Below are positions 14,670-22,518 of a stretch of 34,935 nucleotides of DNA, one piece after another. How positions within the stretch are numbered: position 1 is the stretch's first letter; the number at the start of each line of letters is the position of its first letter. The stretch covers positions 1 to 34,935 of the forward strand of contig JAUNRC010000016.1 in the NCBI GenBank assembly GCA_030535875.1, in the 5' to 3' direction. The notes below the pieces were generated by a model. The model made no database searches, was not told the DNA's origin, and was given only the letters and a program-made list of their open reading frames with translations. Both the position numbers and the translations under genes were made by a program. Origin of the DNA: Akkermansia sp. Its GTDB lineage: Bacteria > Verrucomicrobiota > Verrucomicrobiia > Verrucomicrobiales > Akkermansiaceae.

Positions 14670-15119
14670 TTACTTCACGCTCCAGGTGTGGATGGCGGGG
14701 TTGCACACATCGTTGCAGAAGCGGGCTGCGAGTGCCTCGCGATCGCCTTCGCCGAAGATGTAGATTTTCTGCGTGATAGTGAGGGCGGAAATGGTGAAGG
14801 GCAGGCCCTTGCGACCGGCATAGTTCGTGAGGATGGCTTCTTTTTCCAGGTCGAGAGCTCCCTTCTTGATGCCGTAGGAGATGCAGAAGAGCTCACCTTC
14901 CAGAGCGGGGGTGCCGCCTTCTTCTACTTTTTGGGAGATGGGGTCAACCAGCACGCGGCGCATGTAATCAGCGGCAGCGGCGGTGTCGCCTTCACATTCA
15001 ACGGTGTAGAGGCGGGTGTGATTGTAGGTCAGTTTGTCGCTGATGGGGGTATAGAGCAGCCTGTTAGCATCCGTCGCGGACTGAAAACGGCTGAAAACCT
15101 CAAATGTAAGTGTTGCCAT
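14670..15119 (-). CDS. purS: PurS-like subunit of FGAM synthase, double length
   Basis: From the ATG at 15117-15119 (MATLTFEVFSRFQ) the protein has 149 residues, whereas PurS is usually about 80-85. Both halves resemble the PurS fold. The first ends in LYTVECEGDTAAAADYMRRVLVDPISQKV. The second has CISYGIKKGALDLEKEAIL and ends in QKIYIFGEGDREALAARFCNDVCNPAIHTWSV; compare the LLANPVIEDY-type end of PurS. Its position between purC and purL supports the role: PurS holds PurQ and PurL together and helps channel ammonia. The arrangement mimics a PurS dimer in one chain, as the N-terminal domain of long fused PurL does. The longer frame to 15287 would overlap purC and is rejected. Family by context and motif, not by strong identity. 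Confidence 0.7.
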   Translation of the reverse strand: MATLTFEVFSRFQSATDANRLLYTPISDKLTYNHTRLYTVECEGDTAAAADYMRRVLVDPISQKVEEGGTPALEGELFCISYGIKKGALDLEKEAILTNYAGRKGLPFTISALTITQKIYIFGEGDREALAARFCNDVCNPAIHTWSVK

Positions 15120-15131
15120 AAAGTTGAAAAG

Positions 15132-15158
15132 GGCCACCGTACAGACCGTACGGTGGCC
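15132..15158 (-). terminator. Strong hairpin between purC and purS, possible partial terminator
   Basis: GGCCACCGTAC and GTACGGTGGCC form a perfect 11-bp stem with a five-base loop. On the minus strand it is followed by CTTTTC. It lies inside the purine operon, so it may attenuate the downstream genes or protect the purC mRNA end. Confidence 0.6.
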
Positions 15159-15172
15159 GTAAAGGGTTATTG

Positions 15173-15877
15173 TTACTTCTGGAGGCGCTGCAGAACTTCG
15201 GCGTAGGACTCCATGAACTCGCCCAGTCCCTGACGGAAGCGGTCCTTGTCCATCTTCTTGCCGGTGGTGACGTCCCACAGGCGGCATGTATCGGGTGAAA
15301 TTTCGTCGGCCAGAACGATCTGAGTGGGGTCTTCGGCCAGACGTCCAAGCTCAATCTTAAAGTCGATGAGGCGCAGGTTAGCCTTGAGGAAGAACTCGCA
15401 GAGAGTATCGTTGACGAGCAGAGCCATCTTCTTGATGTTGGCGCATTCCTCCTCCGTGGCAGCACCCATCTCACGGGCGTAGTCGTCGTTGATGAAGGGG
15501 TCGCCGAGAGAGTCGTCCTTGTAGGAGAACTCAACGATGGGCTTTTTGAAGGCGGTACCCTCGGGTACACCCATGCGCTTGGAGAAGCTGCCGGCAGCGA
15601 CATTGCGCACGATGACTTCCAGAGGAATGATGGATACTTTCTTTACCAGCAGGTTGATGTCGTCCACATCATCCACGAGGTGGGTCTTGACTCCCTTGGC
15701 CTCAAGCATGCGGTAGATGATGAGGGTGATGGCTTTGTTAAAGCGGCCCTTGTTCTCGAAGTCTTCTTTCTTGACACCGTTGAACGCTGTGGCGGAGTCC
15801 TTGTACTCCATGCGCAGAACATTGGGATCATCTGTCGTGAACAGCCTCTTGGCTTTTCCTTCGTAAATCGGTTCCAT
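15173..15877 (-). CDS. purC: Phosphoribosylaminoimidazole-succinocarboxamide synthase
   Basis: The SAICAR synthetase is 234 residues from the ATG at 15875-15877. Its N-terminus reads MEPIYEGKAKRLFTTDD, and YKDSATAFNGVKK, PLEVIVRNVAAGSFSKRMG and LIDFKIELGR are family signatures. SPDTCRLWD near the C-terminus is also typical. It condenses aspartate with CAIR using ATP in purine synthesis. It is the first gene of the operon with purS, purL and purQ. The short upstream extension to 15916 would overlap the -10 box of a near-consensus promoter and is rejected. Nothing unusual otherwise. Confidence 0.97.
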   Translation of the reverse strand: MEPIYEGKAKRLFTTDDPNVLRMEYKDSATAFNGVKKEDFENKGRFNKAITLIIYRMLEAKGVKTHLVDDVDDINLLVKKVSIIPLEVIVRNVAAGSFSKRMGVPEGTAFKKPIVEFSYKDDSLGDPFINDDYAREMGAATEEECANIKKMALLVNDTLCEFFLKANLRLIDFKIELGRLAEDPTQIVLADEISPDTCRLWDVTTGKKMDKDRFRQGLGEFMESYAEVLQRLQK

Positions 15878-15915
15878 GATGTTATGTCGGGGGGTGGTAA
15901 TTTCCCCTCGCGGCA

Positions 15916-15943
15916 ACTATACCCGAACAGGCAGCTTTGTCAA
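15916..15943 (-). promoter_or_regulatory. Promoter of the purC-purS-purL-purQ operon
   Basis: Perfect TTGACA (15938-15943), 16-base spacer, TATAGT (15916-15921). The leader is about 32 bases. No purine riboswitch or clear operator is seen in it. Confidence 0.88.
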
Positions 15944-16003
15944 GCCTAAAAAATACTCTGTCCGAAATGAGGTGATGAATTGATATGGGCCTGATAATAA
16001 AGG

Positions 16004-16032
16004 TTGGCAAATGCCGTTATGTATGCTATATT
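16004..16032 (+). promoter_or_regulatory. Promoter of the transglutaminase-like gene, leaderless architecture
   Basis: TTGGCA (16004-16009), 17-base spacer ending in TGC, TATATT (16027-16032). The ATG at 16040 is seven bases after the -10 box. The alternative TTG start at 16004 is part of the -35 box and cannot be used from this promoter. Confidence 0.75.
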
Positions 16033-16039
16033 GTCGGGC

Positions 16040-17380
16040 ATGAATCATCGAGTCATCTTGTCGGCACTTGTGCTTATCGGTTTGTTGCTTACCTGCGAAG
16101 CTAAGTCGGAGCGTTCGTGGTGGGAGTCCGCCTCGAATGTTCTTGAGAAGGGGGTGCGCAAGGGGGTGGAGCAGATTGATAAGGGGGTGGATGCCGTCGG
16201 AGAAAAGGTGGAGGGTATGGTGGACAAGGATGAGGCCGGGAACCGTCCGGTGACTTTCGGGTTCGATGCGGATGATGAGCAGGATGAAGATTTGCCCCGT
16301 GGTAAGAAGAACAAAAAGGATAAGAAAAAGAAGGTGCGAGGAATTGAGGATGAGGACTATGGCGAGGATTATGATATGGATCGCGTGAAAGACGATGCCG
16401 AGGGTACTGCCCGTGAAGATTTGGCTCGCGGGGAAATGCGATTGACAGTGAAGAGCCCGGAGGCGCTGGAGAAGGCACTCGTGAAGATGCGGGATGGCGG
16501 AGTGGGGACTCTCTATATCAATCACGGAGGTTCTCTGTCGTCATCTCGTTTAGTCAGTTGTCTGCGCGGGACGGTGCGAGGTGACTTGCTCAGTTACAGT
16601 TACAGGGAGGAGGGGAACACGATTAAGCTGATTGTGAACTGGGGGCAACATATTGACTTGCTCAAGGCTCATAAGAGCAAGGCGCATGCCGCTAAGCTGA
16701 CCCCGCGTGAGCGCCAGACGCTCAGTCAGGCTCGTAAGATTATCGATGAAGTGGTGGAGCCCCGTATGAAGGATGATGTGATTGTGCGGGCTATCCATGA
16801 TTACCTTATTGACCATACGGAGTACGATACGCGCCGTCGCAAGCGCGATGCTGTTGATGTGCTGTTGGAGGGTAAAGGGGTGTGCCAGGGCTATGCTCAT
16901 GCCACGGCATTGTTGCTCAATATGGCGGGAGTGGAGTGCCGCTGTGTGTTCGGTTTCGCGGGTGAGGCTCACCTTTGGAATATTGTGAAAATTGATGGCA
17001 AGTGGTACCATTTGGATGTTACGTGGGATGACCCCGTCGGGGCGGATGAGCTTCGTTACAATTTCTTCCTTATCTGCGATCAGGATATGATGGCGCAGCG
17101 CCATCGTTGGAACAGAAAGACTGTGCCGGCTACCCCGGCTCTCACCCCTCGCGAAATGAAGCTGCGCGACGCTCATTTCCGTACGGCCGAGGAATATGTG
17201 GCTGCGGCTGAAAAGGCTTTTCGTCAGAAGAGAGCATATTTCCGAGGTTTCCTTGTGGGGGGTGCTAAGGAGTTCCCCCGCTTAAAGGAGATGCTCAGTG
17301 GCGCCGGTGCGTCCATTCGCATGCGCGACGTGTTTACCTGCAAACGTCCCAAGGATGTGGTGACAATTATTTTTGATTGA
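16040..17380 (+). CDS. Exported transglutaminase-like (papain-fold) protein
   Basis: This 446-residue protein begins with a signal peptide (MNHRVILSALVLIGLLLTC). The Cys gives it a poor lipobox, so lipidation is uncertain. A helical segment (SNVLEKGVRKGVEQIDKGVDAVGEKVEG) and a mixed acidic/basic linker with a Lys-rich run (about residues 88-115) follow. The transglutaminase-like core is at roughly 240-340: GKGVCQGYAHATALLLNMAG holds the Cys, EAHLWNIVKI the His, and YHLDVTWDDP the Asp of the triad. Such domains act as cysteine proteases, peptidoglycan or protein crosslinkers, or peptidases. The triad looks complete, so activity is plausible; the substrate is unknown. It ends nine bases from the convergent siroheme decarboxylase gene with no terminator between them. 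Confidence 0.8.
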   Translation: MNHRVILSALVLIGLLLTCEAKSERSWWESASNVLEKGVRKGVEQIDKGVDAVGEKVEGMVDKDEAGNRPVTFGFDADDEQDEDLPRGKKNKKDKKKKVRGIEDEDYGEDYDMDRVKDDAEGTAREDLARGEMRLTVKSPEALEKALVKMRDGGVGTLYINHGGSLSSSRLVSCLRGTVRGDLLSYSYREEGNTIKLIVNWGQHIDLLKAHKSKAHAAKLTPRERQTLSQARKIIDEVVEPRMKDDVIVRAIHDYLIDHTEYDTRRRKRDAVDVLLEGKGVCQGYAHATALLLNMAGVECRCVFGFAGEAHLWNIVKIDGKWYHLDVTWDDPVGADELRYNFFLICDQDMMAQRHRWNRKTVPATPALTPREMKLRDAHFRTAEEYVAAAEKAFRQKRAYFRGFLVGGAKEFPRLKEMLSGAGASIRMRDVFTCKRPKDVVTIIFD

Positions 17381-17389
17381 CGGGGCGGC

Positions 17390-18484
17390 TCAGTGCTGTT
17401 CCGTCAGGGTGCGGAGCCATTGGCGGTAGTGCTCGGGGGAGATTTCGCTGGGGCGGATTTCCGCCTGCTCGCTCCAGAAGGTGGCGGTGTGCAGTACGGG
17501 TATGCCGCAGGCGGCTAAATGAGCGTCGATGGCGGCCTTGTGAGCGCGCACTCCTTCGCGCGTGGCGGCGTGGGCTACCCCCATGATTTGTGCGCCGCCG
17601 AAAGGCTCTCCGCCGTTGCGCCAGTAGCAATGGGTCATGCAGATGTGGCGACCGCATTCTGCGCCGGCCTGTTCCTCCATACCGACCGGGACGGTCCAGT
17701 GGAAGAGCCCGGCGGCGCCGGTTCCGCTGTGGTGGCCGGTGTTGCGGGTGTGGTCGAGAAATGCTGCGAATCTACCGATGACTCCGCGCTCATCGAGTGC
17801 GCGGGCGATGGTGCAGAACTTCTCATGGCTCATACCGAGAGCCTGCGCCCGTCCGAGCCACGGGGTGGGAACAAGTTCGTGATGGTTCAGACTTTCTTTA
17901 AGTGAGAGCAGTACCCGCCATTCTTCTTCGCTGAGGATGGGGCGCGAAGGGCGTTGCATGACCGGGAGCTCGGTCGTTTTGTCGCCGGGGCGCAGACCTG
18001 CGCGGCGCACATGTCCTACTCCGAGGGCAAACATGCCGACCACCGGCAGGGGGGCAAAGTCTGTGGCGCCGATATGTCGGGCCAGTAGTTCGCAATGCTC
18101 GGTGACGGTGGCGTAGCCGGTGGGGATTTTCAGCGTGGTCCACAGGCGGTAGTCGGCACCGGGAGCTGTGGGATTGTCGCTGCTGCGCAGCACAATATGG
18201 CCGGTAAAGGGGTCATTGTTGCGTAGCCATTCCCGGGCGGTGGTTTCGCGCTCGGCGGGGAGGCGCCATGCGATGAGCGCTCCGTCTGCCAAGGAGGTTG
18301 TGAGGAGGGTCTGGCGTATGCGGCGCACGGCTCCCGTCTGCACCATGCTGCGCAGGCGCTCCAGTACGATATCGGTTGACAGTCCGCAGCGGCGGGCAAT
18401 TTCATCGAACGGTCGTTCATGAAAGCCCGACAGGCGATCTTCCGCAACGGCAAGTATCTTCAGGTCGAGGGCCGTGAGTTCCAT
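17390..18484 (-). CDS. Fused siroheme decarboxylase AhbA-AhbB type (NirDL-like), Lrp/AsnC fold
   Basis: The 364-residue protein has two tandem Lrp/AsnC-type units. The first (about 1-165) opens with a winged helix (LDLKILAVAEDRLSGF to VQTGAVRRIRQTL) and the second (about 183-355) repeats it (ILSEEEWRVLLSL to LDERGVIGRFAAFLDHTRNTG), then FHWTVPV and ICMTHCYWRNGG. This matches AhbA and AhbB in one chain, as in the fused NirDL of some denitrifiers. The pair decarboxylates siroheme to didecarboxysiroheme, on the way to heme or heme d1. No ahbC, ahbD or nir gene is in the window. It follows the helicase by 39 bases in an operon. A plain Lrp-type regulator is less likely given the two-domain form and the HCYWR segment. 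Confidence 0.75.
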   Translation of the reverse strand: MELTALDLKILAVAEDRLSGFHERPFDEIARRCGLSTDIVLERLRSMVQTGAVRRIRQTLLTTSLADGALIAWRLPAERETTAREWLRNNDPFTGHIVLRSSDNPTAPGADYRLWTTLKIPTGYATVTEHCELLARHIGATDFAPLPVVGMFALGVGHVRRAGLRPGDKTTELPVMQRPSRPILSEEEWRVLLSLKESLNHHELVPTPWLGRAQALGMSHEKFCTIARALDERGVIGRFAAFLDHTRNTGHHSGTGAAGLFHWTVPVGMEEQAGAECGRHICMTHCYWRNGGEPFGGAQIMGVAHAATREGVRAHKAAIDAHLAACGIPVLHTATFWSEQAEIRPSEISPEHYRQWLRTLTEQH

Positions 18485-18523
18485 GTTTGCGGGGTGCTTC
18501 CTGCGGTGAAGTCGGTAGGTCCG

Positions 18524-19723
18524 TCAGCGACGGCGGCGCTTGGGTGCTGCCGGGCGGGGCTTGCGCAGAGGTTTGGCTCCTTCGTCGAGCAGGGCTGTGT
18601 AGGCGTAGGTAAAACCGTCGAGCTTGCGGCGCTCAATTTTGTGCGAAATGAATATCTCCACACTCTTGGCGAAGTCTACTTCATCGGCTGTGAGCAGGGT
18701 AAAGGCATCGCCCTGTGCCTCGGCTCTGCCGGTACGACCGATGCGGTGAACGTAGTCCTCCGGGTTTTCGGGTACGCGGTAGTTGATGACGTGGGTGACT
18801 CCGCTTACGTCAATGCCGCGGGCGGCAACATCCGTCGCCACGAGTATGCGGTACTTATCTTCCTTAAATCCCTTGAGGGCAGCCATGCGGTCTTTTTGGG
18901 GGATGTCGGAGTGCATGACGGTGACTTCCTTGCCCCAGCCGGCATTGCTGAGCATGTTGGCTACGGTATCGGCCTCCTTGCGGGTGCGGGTGAACACCAT
19001 GAGGTTGGTGAAGTCGGTGGCCTTTACCAGTGCCAGCAGGAGTTCATCGCGCTGGTCCAGACCTACCGGGTAAAAGGCGTGTGAAATGGTCTCGGCTACT
19101 TCGCGGCGGGCAATGGCAATCTCGGTCGGGTCGGTCAGACACCATTTGGCAAAGCCTTGCAGGATTTGCGGCATGGTGGCCGAGAAGAAGAGGGTCTGGC
19201 GACCCTCCCAGGGGCAGAGGTTGACAATCTTACGCACGATGGGCAGGAACCCCATATCCGTCATGCGGTCCACCTCATCGAGTACAAGGTGACGAACGGT
19301 CTTGAACTTCATGTTGCCGCGGTAGAAGTGGTCAACCAGGCGACCGGGGGTGGCAACGATGACTTCGGCTCCGGCTTTCAGCTCGTCGGTTTGCTTGCCG
19401 TAGCCTACTCCGCCATAGAGGAGGGCTACTTTGATGTCGGTGTGGCGGGCATAGGTGCGGAATGATTCGGCAAGCTGGTCGGCAAGTTCACGGGTGGGCT
19501 CCAGAACGAGTACTTGGGGTAATCCGTTAGCCTCGATTTTGGTGAGAAGGGGCAGGGCGAAGGCTGCGGATTTGCCGGTGCCGGTTTGCGAGGCACCGAT
19601 GACGTCTTTGCCTTCCAGTACGACGGGAATAGCCTGTTCCTGAATGGGGGTGGGGGCCTCGTAGCCGCAGTCTTTTACGGCCTCCAGAATGGGGGCGGAG
19701 AGCCCCAGTTCATCGAATGTCAT
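18524..19723 (-). CDS. DEAD-box RNA helicase, RhlE-like, with a DEVD motif II
   Basis: The 399-residue helicase has all the core motifs: Q motif (YEAPTPIQEQAI), motif I (ASQTGTGKS), PTRELADQ, TPGRL, motif II as DEVD in LVLDEVDRM (usual DEAD), SAT in FFSATMP, VFTRTRKEAD, ATDVAARGID and HRIGRTGRA. The C-terminal tail is short and very basic (KPRKPRPAAPKRRRR-like), typical for RNA contact. It unwinds RNA duplexes with ATP, in ribosome assembly or RNA turnover. The Ala-to-Val change in motif II is conservative and seen in active relatives. The gene lies between the MBL hydrolase (54 bases upstream) and the siroheme decarboxylase and is probably cotranscribed with both. Confidence 0.92.
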   Translation of the reverse strand: MTFDELGLSAPILEAVKDCGYEAPTPIQEQAIPVVLEGKDVIGASQTGTGKSAAFALPLLTKIEANGLPQVLVLEPTRELADQLAESFRTYARHTDIKVALLYGGVGYGKQTDELKAGAEVIVATPGRLVDHFYRGNMKFKTVRHLVLDEVDRMTDMGFLPIVRKIVNLCPWEGRQTLFFSATMPQILQGFAKWCLTDPTEIAIARREVAETISHAFYPVGLDQRDELLLALVKATDFTNLMVFTRTRKEADTVANMLSNAGWGKEVTVMHSDIPQKDRMAALKGFKEDKYRILVATDVAARGIDVSGVTHVINYRVPENPEDYVHRIGRTGRAEAQGDAFTLLTADEVDFAKSVEIFISHKIERRKLDGFTYAYTALLDEGAKPLRKPRPAAPKRRRR

Positions 19724-19777
19724 CTTGTTCGGTTTGTTACTTTGATTTTTTTGAAAATGGCAGTACCTGTGGGTTGA

Positions 19778-20407
19778 TTACAGGTAGGGATTGTTGAGGA
19801 TTTCTTCCTCGAGTGAAGTGTCGGGCCCATGTCCGCTGTGAATGATGGTGGTGTGCGGCAGGGGGAGGAGTTTGTCGCGTATGCCGCGGATGAGGCTGCT
19901 CATGCTGCCGCCGGGGAAATCCGTTCTGCCCACTGCCCCGGCAAAGAGAATGTCGCCGCAGAATACCTCTCCGGTCGCGCTCGACTTGTAGGCTACACCA
20001 TCGGGGGAATGTCCCGGGATGTGGTAGATATGCCATGTCGTACCGCCCCATTCGCCGGTGGAGCAGGTGGTGCCGAAGGCATCGTCCACGCGGAATGGTT
20101 CGACATTCAGTCCGCCGCCCCAGCTTCGTGAGGCGAGTTCCTCCAAGGTAAGCTCGCGGCTGTAGGGCATGCAGGCGTGCACTCGGCAGCCGGTTGCAGC
20201 TACAAGTTCTGCCACTCCCTGTACATGGTCGAAGTGCTGGTGGGTGATGAGCAGGTCGGTGAGCTGAGCATCCGTCGGCAGATGACGTGCCACCCATGCG
20301 GCAAATCCCATCGGGGCATCGATGGCTACATAGCCGCTACGGCATTTAACCAGGTAGCCGTTGCATGCGCACGATCCGCCTGTGTACACCTGAATATCAG
20401 CGCTCAT
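19778..20407 (-). CDS. MBL-fold metallo-hydrolase, glyoxalase II-like
   Basis: From the ATG at 20405-20407 the protein has 209 residues. LLITHQHFDHVQG is the HxHxDH metal motif. Further ligands fit HIPGHSPDGVAYKS, FCGDILFAGAVGRTDFPGGS and the final IIHSGHGPDTS. GAVGRTDFPGG-type segments are common in YcbL/GloB-related hydrolases that cleave thioesters such as S-lactoylglutathione, using two zinc ions. The exact substrate cannot be told. The start is fixed by the promoter: the alternative ATG at 20416 overlaps the TATAAT box. It is the first gene of an operon with the helicase and the siroheme decarboxylase. Confidence 0.85.
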   Translation of the reverse strand: MSADIQVYTGGSCACNGYLVKCRSGYVAIDAPMGFAAWVARHLPTDAQLTDLLITHQHFDHVQGVAELVAATGCRVHACMPYSRELTLEELASRSWGGGLNVEPFRVDDAFGTTCSTGEWGGTTWHIYHIPGHSPDGVAYKSSATGEVFCGDILFAGAVGRTDFPGGSMSSLIRGIRDKLLPLPHTTIIHSGHGPDTSLEEEILNNPYL

Positions 20408-20414
20408 GGCGCGC

Positions 20415-20443
20415 ATTATACACTACTTGTTCCGTTATGGCAA
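20415..20443 (-). promoter_or_regulatory. Promoter of the MBL-helicase-decarboxylase operon, leaderless architecture
   Basis: TTGCCA (20438-20443), 17-base spacer, perfect TATAAT (20415-20420), then GCGCGCC and the ATG at 20407. With transcription starting about seven bases after the -10 box, the mRNA begins at the start codon. Confidence 0.82.
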
Positions 20444-20511
20444 GCCCTTTTCGAACGCTGTTTTTCGAGCTGAAAAAGGCGGGTGACGGCGGATGTGGGA
20501 GATGAAAGAAA

Positions 20512-20542
20512 CACCCGCGAACGCTTGCGGCATTCGCGGGTG
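20512..20542 (-). terminator. Terminator after the lipoprotein gene
   Basis: CACCCGCGAA / TTCGCGGGTG is a perfect 10-bp stem with an 11-base loop. On the minus strand TTTCTTTC follows. It lies 35 bases past the stop codon at 20577. Confidence 0.75.
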
Positions 20543-20576
20543 CGGAAGAATAATGTTTCCGTAATATCAACAGGCT

Positions 20577-21326
20577 TTACAGCGTGCGGAAGGGAACGGC
20601 GGAGGCGCTCAGCACCGTGGGAGTGGCGGTGAAGTCCAGCGTGTTGCCGGAATTAGTGCGCACGTTGGTGGCGGTGATGTAGGTGGTAGCCATGCCGGTG
20701 TTGAAGTCGAAGTGAATCTCAATCTGAGTGGCGGCAAGGCTGGCGATGGCACCGCGGTTGGTGTTGTCTTCGTTGCCTCCGTCGTTGTCATCGTTCTGCT
20801 CGCCGGGGTATGCACCGAGAGCGGAGAGAACGTCATCGCTCTCCAGAGTGACGGAGCCGCCGGGCAGTGAAATAACGGCTACACCGATGTTCTGCTGGGT
20901 CATGGTGTACTGAATCACGCAGTTACCGATGTCGGTCGTGTAGTCGATGCCGACGCGACGATATACAGTAGTGGTGGTGCCAACGGCATTGAGGTACTCG
21001 GGAGCAATTTCAGGCTGGCTGTCATCACCATCGCTCAGGTCGTAGTCGGGCTTGGCATCCTGACCGGTGCCGGGGATGGGGAGCAGACCGGAAGTCAGAC
21101 CATCACCGGTGGAGGGATTGTAACCTTCTACCTCTTCGGAGTAACCGGCTTCGATGCGGAAGCGGGGGTTGCCGAGGAGGAGGAAGCCTGCGCCGGAGCG
21201 GAAGTCCTGAGCCGTTACGAATGACTTGTTGTTGTTATCGCCGCCGCCGCCGCCGCAAGAGGTCATGCAGGTAAGACCGGTAAGAACGACCGCAATCGCC
21301 GAGCAGATAGAGAAAATCTTTTTCAT
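20577..21326 (-). CDS. Lipoprotein of unknown function
   Basis: The 249-residue protein starts with a lipoprotein signal (MKKIFSICSAIAVVLTGLTC), with the lipobox MTSC at Cys24 followed by a Gly5 run. The mature part is acidic and rich in Asn, Asp, Gly and Thr, with beta-type segments (FLLLGNPRFRIEAGYSEEVEG, TTTTVYRRVGIDYTTDIGNCVIQYTM, TQIEIHFDFNTGMATTYITATNVR) and a low-complexity acidic loop (about 180-195). No family is recognised. It is a single-gene unit with its own promoter and terminator. It is presumably anchored in the outer or inner membrane and may contribute to surface structure. A PEP-CTERM or pilin role is not supported. Confidence 0.75.
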   Translation of the reverse strand: MKKIFSICSAIAVVLTGLTCMTSCGGGGGDNNNKSFVTAQDFRSGAGFLLLGNPRFRIEAGYSEEVEGYNPSTGDGLTSGLLPIPGTGQDAKPDYDLSDGDDSQPEIAPEYLNAVGTTTTVYRRVGIDYTTDIGNCVIQYTMTQQNIGVAVISLPGGSVTLESDDVLSALGAYPGEQNDDNDGGNEDNTNRGAIASLAATQIEIHFDFNTGMATTYITATNVRTNSGNTLDFTATPTVLSASAVPFRTL

Positions 21327-21362
21327 GATAAGATGTGATTTGGATGTAAGGATTGTGTTGCT

Positions 21363-21390
21363 AGTCTACCATCATGTTCGATGGAGTCAA
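21363..21390 (-). promoter_or_regulatory. Promoter of the lipoprotein gene
   Basis: TTGACT (21385-21390), 16-base spacer, TAGACT (21363-21368), giving a leader of about 30 bases. Confidence 0.6.
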
Positions 21391-21430
21391 GCGAAAAAGT
21401 CAATTAATACGGATTTTTTTTGCTGCTTTT

Positions 21431-22513
21431 TTATAAGGCGAGTCGGTGGCAAAAGTCGTCGTCACTTTTCAGCGAGCGAATGAAAGCTGTCAGCAAGTCG
21501 ATGCAGGATTGAACGTCCGCCATGTCTGCCGTCTCGACCGGGCTGTGCATGTAGCGCAGCGGCAGTGAGAGGTTGGTGGCCGGCACGCCGCTGCGAGAGC
21601 GGAATATCTGGTCGGTATTCGTACCGGTGGTTCGTCCGCTTGTCTCGCGCTGCATGGGGATGTTGTTTTCTCCTGCTACCAGTTCGAGCCGTGCATTGAT
21701 GTTCGGATGACAGGCCGGTCCGTAGCACAGGCAAGCGCCCTTGCCTAAACGGACATCACCGTAGCGGGCGGGGTTCAGACCGGGGGTGTCGGTGGCGTGG
21801 GTGACATCCAGACAGATGGCGGCATCGGGCTGCAGTCGATAGGTGAGCATAGCTGCACCGATGCAGCCTACTTCTTCCTGAACGGTGTTGGCAAAGACGA
21901 TGTTCCACTCCGGTTCCAAGCCTTCTTCTTTGAGCTTGCGGGCTGTCTCGGCCAGAATGAAGCCGCAGAGCCTGTCGTCAAGCGCACGGCAGACCAGCCG
22001 TTTACCGTCGTTGAGCATGAGCGGGCCGTCGCAGTATACGCCGCGGTCGCCCACGCGCAGACCGAGGGCCTCGACTTCTTCGCGGCTGTCGCAACCGAAG
22101 TCAACGTAGAGCTCCCAGAGTTTGGGTGCCTTATCGCTGTCATCTCGGATGTGGATGGCGGTGTTGCCGATGACTCCTGTGACCTCGCCGTCGGTGCCGA
22201 AGAAGCGCAGACGGCGGCCGCGGGCAATGGCTACATCGGAGCCGCCGAGTCGCTCGACGTGAGCAAAGCCGTTGTCGGTGATGTGGCGGATGGAGAAGCC
22301 TATTTCGTCGGCGTGGGCATCGAGCATGAGGGTGGGGGCACCGGGCTTTTTGCTTTTGAGGATGGCCCAGGTGGAGCCATAGGCATCGCACTGCTGTTCA
22401 TCGGTGAAGGGTTTTATGTACTCAGCCCACAGGCGCTGAGCGTCCATCTCCATGCCGGTGGGCGAGGGGGTGTCGAGCAGGGTGGAGAGAAAGTCAGAGG
22501 CGGCGTCAGTCAT
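21431..22513 (-). CDS. M42-family metallo-aminopeptidase
   Basis: The 360-residue protein fits the M42 family of cytoplasmic aminopeptidases (glutamyl aminopeptidase / deblocking type, often annotated endoglucanase M). Motifs are LMLDAHADEIGF (first metal His67 and Asp69), RALDDRLCG (bridging Asp), NTVQEEVGCIGA (catalytic Glu pair), CLDVTHATDTPG (metal Asp) and LPLRYMHSPVE (last metal His). These enzymes assemble into large tetrahedral dodecamers and trim peptides from the N-terminus. The gene starts six bases after purD and is clearly cotranscribed with it, although no functional link is obvious. All metal ligands appear present. Confidence 0.9.
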   Translation of the reverse strand: MTDAASDFLSTLLDTPSPTGMEMDAQRLWAEYIKPFTDEQQCDAYGSTWAILKSKKPGAPTLMLDAHADEIGFSIRHITDNGFAHVERLGGSDVAIARGRRLRFFGTDGEVTGVIGNTAIHIRDDSDKAPKLWELYVDFGCDSREEVEALGLRVGDRGVYCDGPLMLNDGKRLVCRALDDRLCGFILAETARKLKEEGLEPEWNIVFANTVQEEVGCIGAAMLTYRLQPDAAICLDVTHATDTPGLNPARYGDVRLGKGACLCYGPACHPNINARLELVAGENNIPMQRETSGRTTGTNTDQIFRSRSGVPATNLSLPLRYMHSPVETADMADVQSCIDLLTAFIRSLKSDDDFCHRLAL

Positions 22514-22518
22514 GGTCG

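Noticed and set aside
13166..14776. 536-codon open frame on the plus strand opposite purL
   Set aside because: It is the shadow of purL: low-complexity Gly/Val/Ala-rich sequence without family features, lying across the certain gene.
20408..20416. Start of the MBL hydrolase at 20416
   Set aside because: That ATG overlaps the TATAAT box; the ATG at 20407 lies seven bases past it.
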